This document shows positions 44,051 through 56,202 of a DNA stretch of 64,000 nucleotides, piece after piece. The stretch covers positions 1,775,297-1,839,296 of the forward strand of contig KN834750.1 of the NCBI GenBank assembly GCA_000827265.1, read 5' to 3'. A program made the translations under genes and the position numbers. The DNA comes from Collybiopsis luxurians FD-317 M1 (Eukaryota; Basidiomycota; Agaricomycetes; Agaricales; Omphalotaceae). Position 1 is the first letter of the stretch. Each line of letters starts with the position of its first letter. Under the pieces are notes generated by a model. It was given only the letters and a program-made list of their open reading frames with translations, was not told the DNA's origin and did not search any database.

Positions 44051-45146
44051 TTGAAGAAGGGTGCATACTGATTTTGGAGTATCCATCTTGGGAAAGGTGT
44101 GAGCTTGCTTGTCGGTGAAAAGCTGAGAGTTATAATAACTTGTAGAATACGTAAGTCTGGCGGACTGCTTTTATATGCAAACTCAAGTGAGTTTGGGTGC
44201 GGATGCTATATGACTCGAAGTACAACAACCCCGATAACCGACATGTTCAATACTTAAAGGAAAATAATGAGTTCATGACATGAAGATTTCAGCGGCATCA
44301 AATCATGCAAAACATTCAATGTCAGGGTCAACTGGGCTCCACAGCGGTAAATGTTCGCATCTCAAAGCCGCTTTCATGCCACCGATAATTACTTCATGCC
44401 TAAAGTGAAACAATAAGTATTTGAAGGTCATAATGTCACTTGCTTCGGTGACTTTCACGATGTTTGAAAGGCACGGCGGAATGAGTACGATGAGCTCTTG
44501 AACCAATGTTAAGAGCAAAATCTTCGTGAAAGGAATATTCCCTGGTCAAAGCTTGTTGGTCTGCCTGAGTCTGACTACATAAATCTCTAGATTGAATCCA
44601 TGTCCTTGGTACAGACCTTGAATCTAATGAGGGTCAGGACAATTCAAGGAGGGCATTACCAGACGTGTTCACGGTAGTCTTCTTCTCGTCGCAACCTACA
44701 GCACTTGAGTGAATGAAAAAATACTGAAGGCATGTCTAGACATGGGTTATGCTACAAAGTCACCCCAGTTATACATGGGCATTTGATAACTAATGTCGGG
44801 AATGAATCCGAGTGCGGCTGCATTCCCGGACAAGTGAGTGGATCGGTGAGGCTTACATGACGATGACTATTCACTCTGGACCTAGCCCTAAGACTAGGAA
44901 CGCTTTATAGCGGAGTCAGAAGAGGTCTGCAGTTTGGTTGGGCTTCAGTGAGTAAGTAAATATTAGGATCCAATTTTACCAGATTCTGATAAAAGCACCC
45001 TACATAAGGTTCTGAGGAAGCAGAAGCCAATGTGTTGCTTTGATCGAAGGAGTGTCAATAGGTGTATTACATACTTGACTACTGTATTTGAAGCATTAGA
45101 AAAAGTACATCGAATCGTAAGTCGTATGATTTTGGTCTCATTAGCA
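44051..45146. other. Spacer, no supported gene
   Basis: No credible gene. About 44480-44560 resembles 34290-34350, next to the 3-beta-HSD relic, as a short dispersed repeat. Nothing else is supported. Confidence 0.5.
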
Positions 45147-47343
45147 TCATTCTATAGGAAGGTTAAAGATATCCATCGTCACCATTTTTGTAGATAGGGA
45201 ATAAACTTTCTCTCCAGCAGCATCAAGGAGGTCCCTGCGAAGTTGAAGCAAAATGTCATCAGGGATACCAGGCGGAGGACTCCACGCGTAGAAGGTATCG
45301 TGAAATCCTGGGAGAACGAGCTTTGGCCCGGGTGTGGGATGGGACCAGGCTCTCCGATCGACTATATCATCCAACATCCGACAGGTATGGCAACATTTCT
45401 GGCTTGCTCCGATGGGAATAGAATCGACTTGGCTCTGAAGGGTATATAAGTCAGTGGACGATTGATGGATGTACAGACGAACGAAAGCACTCCTACCATG
45501 TTCAAGAAAACACTCGGCACTGACTCTGACTCTGGCTCTGTGTTGGAGGAAAGTATCCAGCCTATGACCGCTGCCCCGGCGTGGATAGAAACACGCAAAG
45601 CGTTCTTCTGGATCCTTTTGATATCTGAATCTGAAGGCACCCATTTACTCCGAGACCTGGCTTTATGAAGAACCTTTTTAATCATCTCCGGACTAAAATC
45701 AACTGTGTGTGGAGAGTTGTAGTAGACCTGGTAGATCTTGAAGTGTTTCCCAACGAACGGTCTCTGGAATCTGCTCCAAATCGATAAGGGAGCTTTGTAC
45801 CATGCAAGTACACGGTCCAAAGCTCGAATGACACGATCTCCAGCGTCCTCGTAGGATTCTTTGAAAACTAAAAGAGCATTTTTAAGCAAAGAGGGACAAC
45901 AATCGGAGGGTGACTTACGTTCGGGAGACACATTACACGAATCATCGACTCCATCACTATCTTGAGCAAATGCTGAATTCGAACCTGATAGGCCGCCACT
46001 TGGATCTTTTCTCTCATTCCTCTCTGTAAAAAATTCTAAGTGGACAGTGGTACAGGACGAAACCGAGAACATACCGACTGCCTCTAGAGCGCATACAAGG
46101 ATCCAATTATTTCGCATTGACAGTATATGTTTCCACACTGGTCTCGTAACGAAGAGAGTGCGGAGGAGATGGTATACCTTAGGTATCTTCTCGGGGTCTG
46201 GAGGTGCAGGCTGCATCGTCTTTGGAGTATCACGAGACTGTGACTCGGGCGACGTCGACTCGGGGGAACATTCAGAAACGAGCAATTCTTCTTTCAAAGC
46301 ATCCCACAACCCAATGAAATAGTCTCCCCATAGCGCCAAAGTAGAAGCATTGACCGTGTACTTGTAGCGACAAAGCCAGTCTGATTCCCCATCAGTCCCA
46401 TCGGTCAGTTTTTCGCCCTCGAGTTTGAATTTGGAGAGGAAGGAATACTGAGCTTTATAGAGGAACAGGACAAAGGTTTTCGTTAGTGCTGGATTTTCGC
46501 TAATATCGTCAGCATAAGTCTTCATCAGCTCGAAGGGTAATTTTTCCCAGTGTGAGGAAAAGTCCAATACACGCTTCCCTAGCATTCGAAAGGCTCGATA
46601 AAGGACCAAGAATTGAAATTGAATTAAATCTGTCCTGTTATGCTCCTGGGCACTTTCGAGGTGACGAATGATATTCGAGACATCCTGGATGTGAACGTCT
46701 AGATCAACCTGCCTGTGATGACCAAGTCAGTAACAACGCAGGGGAGTTGTCAGATACTCAAAGAGCGTCAAAGAACGTACCGTGGCAGAGATTTCCATTC
46801 TCGCAAGACCTTTTCCCCTACTTCACGGTTTGACTTGATAGGAATGAGCTGGAACTTGTTGAGTTTGGAACCAGGCCTCTCGGTAAAGACCAGGCACTGA
46901 ACCGAAGAAGCCTCAAAGCTGCCGATCACAGCGTTAGCCTCTGTAGGCCGAGCAGCAGTGCCACTGCCGCCGTCAATAGTCAGAAGCGTCGATACATAGC
47001 TGACCAGGTCGCATGAGTCACGTCGGGATTTGCCATAATATCTATCCTGTCCACCGTCAAGAAAACTTGACAAAAGTACGATATCGGAGGAGAGGCTGCC
47101 AGTAAAGGATACGTCGTTTGATTTTTTGACACTCGTGTTTTGATCTTCCAGACTCTGATTTCTCGAGGCGTCGTCCTCGGAATGTTGGTCTTTTGAATCA
47201 TCGACTGTCGAGGCAGATCCTTCCGAATCCAAAGCTTCCGTGCTTTGGCCACTCGAGTTGTGGTCTTCCGAATCCGAGGCCTTCAAGTTCTGGCGCTTCG
47301 ATTTTTTAGCTTTCGATCGTTTAGCTTTTGATTTCTTGCTCAT
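45147..47343 (-). CDS. Fungal deaminase-superfamily-like protein, probable pseudoenzyme
   Basis: A protein of about 650 residues in about six exons from ATG 47343. The N-terminus is Lys/Ser-rich (KKSKAKRSKAKKSK) followed by an acidic Ser-rich stretch. The middle is helical (FELMKTYADDISENPALTKT, then VYHLLRTLFVTRP). The C-terminal part resembles the deaminase-like domain common in mushroom hypothetical proteins: a helix starting IHAGAAVIGWIL, then after an intron PIGASQKCCHTCRML and GFHDTFYAWSPPPGIPDDIL. The second motif supplies the Zn-binding cysteines. The first, normally His-Ala-Glu, reads His-Ala-Gly, which would lose the proton-shuttling Glu. Family call is from motif pattern; intron phases at 46050 and 45880 are consistent. 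Not recognised further. Confidence 0.55.
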
Positions 47344-47909
47344 GACAGCGAATAATGTCGAGTCAAGAGAACGTTACAACATACAAACAGTCTTGTAAAC
47401 TTTAAATAAGGGCCTGGTGTGAGTCAAGCGGAGTCAGAGCAAAAGAGGTGGAGGTGAGCTCAGATTCGAGTCAGATAATTACTGGCTTCAAGCAAGCTCG
47501 ATCGATTCGTCGGACCTTTTCTTCTTGCAGGTAATAAACTATTTGCGGTACGTGCTTTTGGAACTGCCGCACTTCCTGCTCGGGTATTCGTCGTACTTCG
47601 CCACGACACTTTCAGAAGAAGAGACAGCAAAGAATACAAAAGAGAAAGACGCCAACGAGAGGGAACTTTACAGAAATGAAAGTATGAGAAGACAGTTTTT
47701 GAAGCAAAAGTATAAAGCGCTTACTATTAACTACTCTGCAAAAGCCCCTGGTAAACACCCACCTCTAACGAATAAGGTAAATTAGCCTCTACTGTCAAAC
47801 GCCACAGTTGCTTCATACAAATGTGCCTTAAGTTCACGAGCCTGACAAATCTATTGAATCAATTTTGTGCAGTGCTATCGACCCGTCGCTCGTTTCTCAT
47901 CGAACGGTC
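47344..47909. other. Intergenic region with a weak open frame
   Basis: A plus-strand open frame at 47525-47785 (Lys/Glu-rich) overlaps the promoter of 3-beta-HSD copy 2. It has no recognisable feature and is not called as a gene. Confidence 0.35.
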
Positions 47910-49525
47910 ATGGTAGGCCTGATACTCTATGTCATTAGCGCAGCCTTTATATCAGCACTACTCGCTGTACTTTACATATTCGTCAACGACGCAGCGCTCG
48001 CGCGCATTCCAACGCGTGTTTTGGAACTGACGTCGTCTAAACGCTGGAGTCAGGCGGATTTTGAGGCCGTTTCAAAAAAGTTGGACGAGAATCCTGTGTC
48101 TATTGAGGATTCTCTTCCTCCCAGAACTGGGAGAAGGTACATAGTCGTGGGCGGGGTGAGTTTCAATACGACCAGCTATCGAGAAGACGAGCTGACCTCC
48201 CTTTTGAATGCAGTCAGGATTCCTAGGTGGCTGGATCGTCATTCACCTTTTGAAGCGCGGTGAACTTCCGTCCAACATACGTATTATCGATTTACGACCT
48301 CCAAACCGTCTCGATTTCCAGTCCGGTCCGGCGAAAGATGTCCCATTCCTCAAGGCTGATATTTCCAATCCAGCGCAAGTCGAGGCAGCGTTCACAGCTC
48401 CTTGGCCTCATTCTTCTTCCTCCAATTCTGAAATCACCGTATTCCACACCGCTGCGGTCATCAGATTCTACGAAAGACACCCTTCCCTTCTTCCCCTCTC
48501 GAGGATCAACATCCTAGGTACCGAGAACGTCATCAACGCTTCTCGCGTTGCCGGCGTCTCTATCCTTATTTTCACCTCGTCTGGATCCGTATCTCAGCGT
48601 AGCACGCGATTGCTGCTGATTCCGGGGCTGGAGAAGGAACCGAGGAATTTTGTGCAGGTTTTGAGAGACGAGGAACCTAGCGAGTTGCCCAAGACGTTGG
48701 ATGGATTTGCGTGTTGTTATTCGTGGACCAAACTGGAGGCTGAGACGATGGTACGGAAAGCTGATCAAAGTCCTTCGGGCTCTAAGGGAACTATACTTCG
48801 CACCGGGTGTCTTCGGCCTGCAAATGGTATTCTTTGTCTCCCATCAACAGGTGTCTTGGAGCTAACAAGTTTATCTAGCTATCTACGGACCCGGCGCGGA
48901 CCTTTTCGAATACACCATAACGAAAGGAAAAGAGAACTATACTTTCTTCCCGAACGTGATGACCGGTAATGTATACGTCGAGAATTGTTCACTCTCACAC
49001 TTGTGCTACGAACAATGCTTGATTAATCTCGCCCACGCCAAAAGCACCGTCGCGGGTAGCACACTCCCAGATATCGGTGGGCAGATGTTCACCGTGACGG
49101 ACCAGGAGCAGCCTGTCTTTTGGAGAGAAATTTACGACGCTGTAGCCTACTTTACAAATGGAAAGTGCCAGCACCAAATTCTGCCGCCTACTATTCTCAT
49201 TCTGGTGTCCTATGCGGTAGAACAGTACTACCTCCTCCGACATCATTTGTGTTCATCGAGCATTCCGGTTTTGACCTTGGTTGGTAATCTCCTCCCTCGA
49301 CTAAAAGGAGATTTGCAAAGTCTGCAACCGTCAACGACAATGTTATCCTATACTCATCTTCTCATTGATGACTCTCGGGCGCGGCTACCCCCTAATAAAG
49401 GCGGATTGGGATATAAGGCTCCGTGGTCTGCTTTGGAAGCCTTGTGCAAGACCATCAAATACTTTGAGACACATGGTAGTTTGCGACCTGCTAGTACAAA
49501 TACAGGTTTTGGACATGGTAAATGA
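47910..49525 (+). CDS. 3-beta-hydroxysteroid dehydrogenase family protein (ERG26-like), copy 2
   Basis: Three exons (47910-48155, 48214-48826, 48879-49525) give 501 residues. It has an N-terminal anchor (ISAAFISALLAVLYIFV), RRYIVVGG|SGFLGGWIVIHLL across the first intron at the same place as in copy 1, VFHTAAVIRFYER, ILIFTSSGSV, catalytic YSWTK, and LRTGCLRPANAIYGPGADL across the second intron. A VYVENCSLSHLCYEQ stretch and a C-terminal FDDSRARL-like end (IDDSRARLPPNKGGLGY) match copy 1. Copy 1 lacks the second intron. The retroelement lies between the two paralogues but in unrelated flanks, so it did not make the duplication. Substrate unknown; sterol-type is a family inference. Confidence 0.85.
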
Positions 49526-49768
49526 ACGAGCACGGAGTAGTATTTCTCGTACATATGTAGGGTACATGTATGCCGGTTAAATTTCATCAGTGGTCATAAA
49601 ACCCTGTAAGCCGGGGAAATTTAGCAATACAATGGCGAGGCGTATAGACCTCGAACCAATAGTCAGTCGCTAGAGAATTCGGGTAACTGTTTAGTGTGAG
49701 CTCCGAGTATTACCAAAATTTAATTCGAATAGTCGCTGGTCATGAGCAGGGAGAGGATATATTCGGAA
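49526..49768. other. Short convergent 3' intergenic region
   Basis: Shared 3' flank of two convergent genes (3-beta-HSD copy 2 and the coiled-coil gene). No feature beyond probable terminators. Confidence 0.5.
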
Positions 49769-51686
49769 TTATACCCCTACTCCCGTCCCTGAACGCGAGC
49801 TGGAGCGTCTGAACATACCACGTATTGGCTCAAAAGGGGGAGCTCGACCGGATAGTAACGGCGCATTACTCGAATTTGAACCAGACATCCCTGACGGGGT
49901 AAATACCATCCCAGGAGAAGGAGACGAAGAAGAATCAGAGGAATCCGGTACATGTCCAGACAAAGGTAAAGTACCCGAACCTCCGGGCGTATTGCGCAAA
50001 ATTTGTCGATTTGGGTTGGTCAGGATGGTTGTTGGACTCGGCTGATGAGAACGATTCGTAAGATGGGGGTGTGGATGTGAAAAATGGTGGTGGTGCTGAG
50101 GGTAATGAGGATGATTACCGTGCTGATTCGGCTGTGGAAGAGAGGATGATCGTTGATTCATGTGACTGCCATTTTGTTGGTTCTGCTGAGACTGCCGCGG
50201 AGATGTAATTGGCGTCCATTGCGGGTTATTGGATAAGGGAGTAGAGTTTGGATGGATGGGGCCACGCGGCCGTTGTACTGATGGAGGAGAAACTGAAGTA
50301 GGCAGAGGCCGACCCATCGTCCCCTGAGTCAAACTTTTTGCAAGTTCGTCCTCTGAAATACGCGATGGAGGAGTCCAAGTAGGACCAATAGATGGAGAGG
50401 TAGGCGGTTGAGCGTATGCCCCATTCGACCCATTCGATAACGCCTCTTCTCCTTTCTCCAGTGTTTCCATCTCTTGTTCGATGCTCTCCAACTGCTCCTC
50501 TAGTTCTTTAATCACCACGCTCTCGAGCTTCTCCTTCTTCGTTTCCAGCTTCTCTAACTGCTTCACCAACGAGTTCATCTCGCTTTTCATTGTCTCGACT
50601 CGCTTTCGCTCCTGGTCTTCCTCTTCGTCCTTCTCTTGGCGTACTTTTGTCGCTTCATCCTTCACTTTTTCATATTCTGCCTCTTTCCCCTTTTTCCTCT
50701 CGCTCAGTCCGGGGAGCTCATTATTCGCCTCTTCCAGACTATCCTCCATTTCCTTCGTCATCGCCTGTGATCGCTTGACCGCCTCCTGCAAAGCAAGCAC
50801 TTTCTGTTTGGAACGTTGTTCTGAAGACAGATAACGTTCGGAAGCCCGCTTTAACCCGTCGATTTCAGAACGCAGATTTGCGTCGGCCTTTTGAGCGTCA
50901 CGTCGAGACGTCTTTATAGTAGCGTTCAGGGATGTCTGTTCTGAATTGAGAACAGAAAGAGTATGCTGAAGCTGTGTGATGCGGTCCTCGAGAGTAAGCG
51001 GTGCAAATCCGTATCCTGGAGATGAGGTTGACTGAGGAATATTTCCACTGTTGTCAGGCGTAGTCGGTCGAGTCGAGGTAACAGTACCGTTGGTTTCGCT
51101 GTTGGAACTCGATGATGCTGCTGTTTTGTTAGCAGAATCGATATCGGACGGATGAGAGGCGTCCCTGGTTTCGGTTTCTGAGGTTTTTGAGATGAAAGAC
51201 TGAACGGTAGGGAGGGAAGGGACACACACCTTCTGTAGTCACCTGTTGTCTGATGCTATTCGTTTGTCCACCTTGTACGAGTTCAAGCACGATCTCGTAC
51301 TGTCGACCAGGCATAAGACCGTAGACAATAATTACTGCTTCGTCTGCCTTGTCATCTATTCGAATGAACACTCTTCTCCACGAAGATCTGTCGACCTCGA
51401 CAGACAAGCCTCCAGCTAGAGCACTCGATACCACAGACATTGTTTTCTTGGCTTCCGATTCTGAAGCACTGGTATCTTCATCGTATGGTTCATCTTCGTC
51501 TTCATGCAAGTCTTCAGTGGAGATTCCCAGCACATCAAGTGATATATCAGTGTCTGCATTCGGATCTGCGGTCGCTGCGGAAAGTACAAAGGTGACTGAA
51601 ACAGAAGTAATTTCGCGAACTGAAAGTGATAACGGCGGTATCCAAGGTCTGATTGAAGACCATCCAGCTGGTGCAAGTGATCCCAT
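49769..51686 (-). CDS. FN3-like / coiled-coil protein
   Basis: Two exons (51230-51686 and 49769-51177) give 621 residues. The start at 51686 (MGSLAPAGW) is preferred over an upstream in-frame codon because it begins a conserved-looking SSIRPWIPPLSLSVRE segment. Residues about 10-150 resemble a fibronectin-III-like beta-sandwich (VTFVLSAAT, then VFIRIDDK and YGLMPGRQYEIVLELV) with an acidic insert. Residues about 210-430 form a long coiled coil rich in Glu/Lys/Leu (EMEDSLEEANNELPGLSERK, then KLETKKEKLESVVIKELEEQ). The rest is a Ser/Pro/Asn/His-rich disordered tail. A similar layout occurs in fungal AcrB-type ubiquitination-network proteins, but I would not assign that. A scaffold role is only an inference. 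Confidence 0.7.
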
Positions 51687-51995
51687 GAGTGTTTTAAAGG
51701 AGTGAATAAACAGTTTTTGTATCGTTACAAGAAATTCAGAGAGCGGTACACGCAAAAAGTAGGAATGATGATGGTGGTCGGGACCAAGCTGTTAAGCGCT
51801 CATTGGTCAAAATCGAGCCCGTCCAAAATTTAAGCGCTTGGGGGCTTGCGGGAGCGCGTCGCGCGCGAGTCAAGTTGAGCTGATTGACTTGGATACACTC
51901 TATCATAGAAGGTTTGTGATACGCTTAACAAAGCCAAAAACACGCATGTCTAGAGATCGAAAGCAAATGCAACCCAGTCACCCAGTCGCCCTCCC

Positions 51996-52900
51996 TCAAT
52001 TAGATTGATCCAATTCCCCAAACCACCACTTGCAAGGGAGCAACTTCCCCTTCTCCGGATCCATCTTGAAATCAGCTCGGCCACGGAATGGGGTGTTCGA
52101 GAAAAGCAGAGGAAACCAATATGGGTCTGTCTCCCAGAGCGAGTCATAAGGAATTGCAGGACCTTCCTTGTCCGTGTCAGTCGTGGAGAACCATTGGGGG
52201 CGCATTTCTTCTGTCCTAAAAAGAGCAAGATGATTCATCTTTTGATTTGTACGTGTGAAGGATTGCATGGAAGGAACTCGAGACTCACTCGGTCACGACG
52301 CCTTCAAAACCGTCGCCACGGTAAATATCAATGTAAAAAGCACTCTCTTCGCCATCGCTGAGGAAGAAGAGAACGCCGATATGCTTCAATAAAGATTTAA
52401 TTCCTGCCTCTTCCTTCCAAAGTTATAATCAATTGTTCGTTAGTCGTGAAGATGAGGACAGCAGCCCAAAATCAATCATCACCTCCAACTCACGCGCCGC
52501 TGCTTCGCGCGACGTTTCTCCTGGTTCTACCTTGCCACCTGTAACGCGATCAATCTCTGAAAGACGAGCTCATACCGCGATGAGGATCATCTCGTACCGA
52601 ATCCGTTATATCTGTGGCGCGCAAACTTAGAGTCAAAATCAACGACGTTTGAATAAAAACTCGACCAACTTGTGTAATCCAAATCCACGTTTCTTGTATC
52701 CCAATAAGATCTAAGCTCGCGCATGCATCAGTCCAACTTCTTTACCATTTTTTGAACACAATCACCACCTTGTTATCATGGAAAACGAACGCGTTAGTGT
52801 ACAGTTTAACCTTTTTATACTCCATCCACGAAGTCGAAGATCCTCCTGACGCGACTTCCCGTAAGCGAGCAGCGTCTTTGTCCAGTCCGGGAACGTTCAT
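51996..52900 (-). CDS. NUDIX hydrolase, MTH1-like (8-oxo-dGTP diphosphatase-type)
   Basis: Several short exons. The first gives YKKVKLYTNAFVFHDNKV. Next comes ILLGYKKRGFGLHK and, across an intron, YNGFG|GKVEPGETSREAAA and EEAGI, which together supply the Nudix box G-x5-E-x7-R-E-x2-E-E-x-G in order. Then LLKHIGVLFFLSDGEE, and a last exon with EMRPQWFSTTD, DPYWFPLLFSNTPFRGRADF and the stop at 51996. The RPQWF and WFP..L signatures are those of the MTH1/NUDT1 subfamily, which hydrolyses oxidised purine nucleoside triphosphates to keep them out of DNA and RNA. The start is uncertain (52900, or 52825 at MEYKK). The intron before GKVEPGE and the one ending ccacag before ATATAACGG are inferred from the resulting frame. 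Confidence 0.82.
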
Positions 52901-53102
52901 AGTGGTTGCAGGAAAAGATCTACACGTGCCAATCATGCACTGGTGATTGCCTTTTATGGTACAAATATACATTGCTTTGACCACCGTGTATACACTGTTC
53001 GTCCAATTCTTTCGCAGCGTGAGGAGTACAACAAATTCCCAATTCTCCATAACTGCCTTTTATAAAATTTACATTTCTACGCTTACGAAATATATACAAT
53101 AT

Positions 53103-54527
53103 CTACTGACTCCCCGAGGGAGGCACAGACGACGGTGGAGGTTTCCCCGGCCAGAATGGACTGGGAACAAAACCTTGAGCAAAAAGGTTTTGTACCGCAG
53201 TCTTTGCGTGCTTCAAAAGCGGCCCATCAGCAGCACCATCATTCTCGGCTCCCTTCTCGTCTGTCGTAGAATTCGTTGCTTCATCAAACCCAAGCTGTAG
53301 CGCTCTGGCCTTCCTCTGAACATCCCCATCGCCTCGTATGTACTCGCCTTCCTGTCTCTCCGTCGCCCAGTACTTCTGTGCAGCGGCACGTAGTGTAGGG
53401 TTGCGCGGTATCGCCCCTCGCGTTAGGCGCAAGAGTTGAATTTTCGTAGTCAATGACTGCAGGGTTCTAAACGCCATTGATTCGGGTGTTACTTGCGTTG
53501 GCTGACCTGCGGGCGTCGGACTCGAAAGAGCGGATAGTGAAAGAAGCGGAGGGGAAGGTTTGAGTACGAAATGAACCACTATGGGAAGAACAAGAAATAG
53601 GATACGACGCGCGAGGAGTAACACGTCATGCCACTGCCGATACAATGTCAGAGAAATTCACTGGGAAGAAGGTTTGACATACCATAACGACACCATGTCC
53701 ACCATACAGTCTTTCCACCCTCTGCCAGAAACCGCTCAAAGAATTATCATCTTTTGGCATGTTTATTTCCGTGGTCAATGTGACATACGCTTCGAACATC
53801 GCTGCGGCACAAAGCGCACCAACACCGAGCGTACGGTGTTCAGCATGTCGAGTCCCTCGTAATGTCAAAGCACCCATCATCATCACCTCGCGCGAGTACT
53901 CCCAAACTGCTCCTGGAAGTGCATAAAGCGCGAAATCGCTCCATGAACTGCAGTATTCACACGAAGCAATGGTTTCGTGGCCAAATCTAGTTGTTCAATG
54001 TTCAGATGTCAAACAAAGCCTCAGATACTTTGTACAAAGAGATTTCCTTGGACGTACCTAACATATAATATTCTCATACTTGCCGACCCCAATCTCGTCA
54101 AAACTCTTTCAATTCCGGCTGGAAGCCCACTAGCTGGATCATCTGAGAACATCAAGAGCAAACTGCGTATAGAATCGGTCGGATACGTCAAAGGCACATT
54201 GAGGGCCGTAAAGAGATTCGTTGGAGGATCCAAGAGGATCTCATACAGTATATAGAAGGTGTGGCATAGCACCAGAAAGGAAAGTGCTGGTCGCAAGTAA
54301 GCTGGCGTCGAGGCGTACTGGTATTTTGATTGAGAAGTTGGGGGGAAGAAGATGAAGTAGGTTATCAGGATAGCTAAGGATGCTATAACATATGCAATGA
54401 GCGAAGCCCCCGCTGCTACCATGGCTGGCCAGGTGAAAGAGTGGTACAGAGGTTTGTAAGGCTGAAAACTGGGTTTAGGCGCTCGTAGATCATTCTGCCT
54501 GGGCGCCAATTTCCAGTCACTTTCCAT
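53103..54527 (-). CDS. Conserved fungal multi-pass membrane protein of unknown function
   Basis: Three exons (54058-54527, 53683-53986, 53103-53633) join in frame to 434 residues. Hydrophobic segments include MVAAGASLIAYVIASLAIL, YLRPALSFLVLCHTFYILY, TLGVGALCAAAMFEAYVTL and RRILFLVLPIVVHFVL. Between them are the conserved-looking cytosolic patches CEYCSSWSDFALYALPGA, LTTEINMPKDDN, SLTTKIQLLRLTRGAIPR and a Pro/Ser-rich tail. I recall similar fungal sequences mislabelled as chorismate synthase; nothing here supports that activity. Its start lies just 79 bp downstream of the D-amino-acid oxidase stop, so its promoter must be short or overlap that gene. Confidence 0.7.
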
Positions 54528-54606
54528 TTATCAAAAATACAATCTAATAATGATATAACAAGCGTGTATGTCTCCAACCAACTGCGATTCGACCAAAGCG
54601 GTACAT

Positions 54607-56202
54607 TCACCAAGTTACTGGATTCTTCAGTGCATCTTCCAGATATTCCAACGCGATCGTAGCCGAACCCCACGAAGACTGATAGCCATTTCCACCGTGT
54701 CTTCATATTCGAAGATTCAGCGGACATTCCAAAGTTGCTTTAGAATTCAAATATAACATTGATACTCACCCATAATTGAAAATGACGGGAATCTTCCTTC
54801 CCTTCTCTATAATCGGTGAAGAGCTTTGCTCCATCCATTCCACACCGACCCTTACCCCGCCATGTCTATAAGGTCGGAGGCCTACACCTACATCCACTAT
54901 TAGCGGACGTAGATCGTCCACAGTAGGTTCACGCTTTGCCCGTATTTCTGGTGGCGCAATGTCGGGATAGAGCCTGAGTGCTTTAGCAAGAATACGTTCG
55001 GTAATTTCTTGACGCGGTTTTGGATACCTTTTAAGTATGTAAGGAGGTGTTCAACTTAGGAAGAAAAGAATGCATAGAAAAAAAACTATACCAGTCGTTG
55101 GTATGAAAGGTCCCTCCTACAATAACCTAAAGGAAAGTCGATAGGCTATACTCCACGAAAGAGACGCTAAAGTCACTGACCTCCCCTCCTTTCCTAGGAA
55201 TCACGTACGGAATTATTGCATCATCCTTGAAATCAGTGAACACAGGCATATCCCTGACCCAAGGCGCCCTAATTAGCACCGTCTGTCCCCTCACCGGGAA
55301 CATATTCTTGTCCTCAATCCCACCGAGAAATCTCGCCCCCAGACCGACACAAAGAACGACTGCATCCGGAGGAGAGGGACCTTTCAACGAGCCGCTAAAA
55401 AGTCCAACCCCACCTTCGAGTAATGACTGGATGTGCCCGACAGCTCCACGGACAGTACTCCCTCCGGCAGACAAAAACCGCGCCAACAAATACGGAAGAT
55501 AACGAGGGATATCAAAAGTGACTGAAGTGAAAGCGAAACCTTGTACGGCACCTTCAACCAATTCGTCCGTGCGTAGCTGGCGGAACTGCTCACATGTATA
55601 GAGAGAAGAGTGAATCGCAAATCAGCATTTTAAAATCAATACCGTCCAGAAAGGAAAACGTGCGGCATTTCTTACTTACATCAGGTAAAATAGAACACGG
55701 ATGCTCCTCATTTTCAGGATGCTTCGTTTCTTCTGTATGATACGTATAATCCATGCACCGCAGCAGACACCCTTTCGCAGCACCACTGTCCGGCTCTGAC
55801 AATTCCCATACTTCATCGAAAGTTTCCCGTTCCATTCTTCGTAGATTGACATCGTCCGTGCGCGTGCAAATGGCTTGTGCACCCTGATACGGAATAATCG
55901 TAGTCAAACGAACATTATTTTAAGATTTCTAGAAAGAAGAGAACGTGGCACAGCAAACTTACAGCCCAGAAACTCGTGTAACTGATGGTCCGGGAGTCCG
56001 AAGGGAAGGTCTCAGCGATAATCGTAACATGGTACTGGTCCCCCTTTGCTTCCTGTATTCTTATCGCAGTCGTTAAACCAATCACTCCTGCGAAGGCAGA
56101 CAGGATAAGGCCAAAGCACGTCCGTCGTATCACAGGGGGGGCATACATACCAGCGCCGAGGACGATAATCTCTTTCTTCTGCTTCTTGAAAGAGTTTGAC
56201 AT
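54607..56202 (-). CDS. D-amino-acid oxidase family FAD enzyme
   Basis: Flavoenzyme that oxidises D-amino acids (or D-aspartate) to keto acids with ammonia and hydrogen peroxide. The exon chain from ATG 56202 gives KEIIVLGAG|VIGLTTAIR with the FAD-binding GxGxxG split by an intron, then VTIIAETFPSDS and TSFWA at the re-face, FTSVTFDIPRYLPYL, VLCVGLGARFLGG, and RGQTVLIRAP. The substrate-binding Arg lies in VGLRPYRHGG, and the second flavin motif in NYGHGGNGYQSSWGSA follows an intron. It ends NPVTW-stop at 54607. Most members end in a peroxisomal SKL-like signal; this one does not, so the site of action is unclear. DAO and DDO cannot be separated by eye. Confidence 0.87.

Noticed and set aside
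53103..54527. Chorismate synthase
   Set aside because: Similar fungal membrane proteins seem to carry that label, but this protein has several membrane segments and none of the chorismate synthase signatures.
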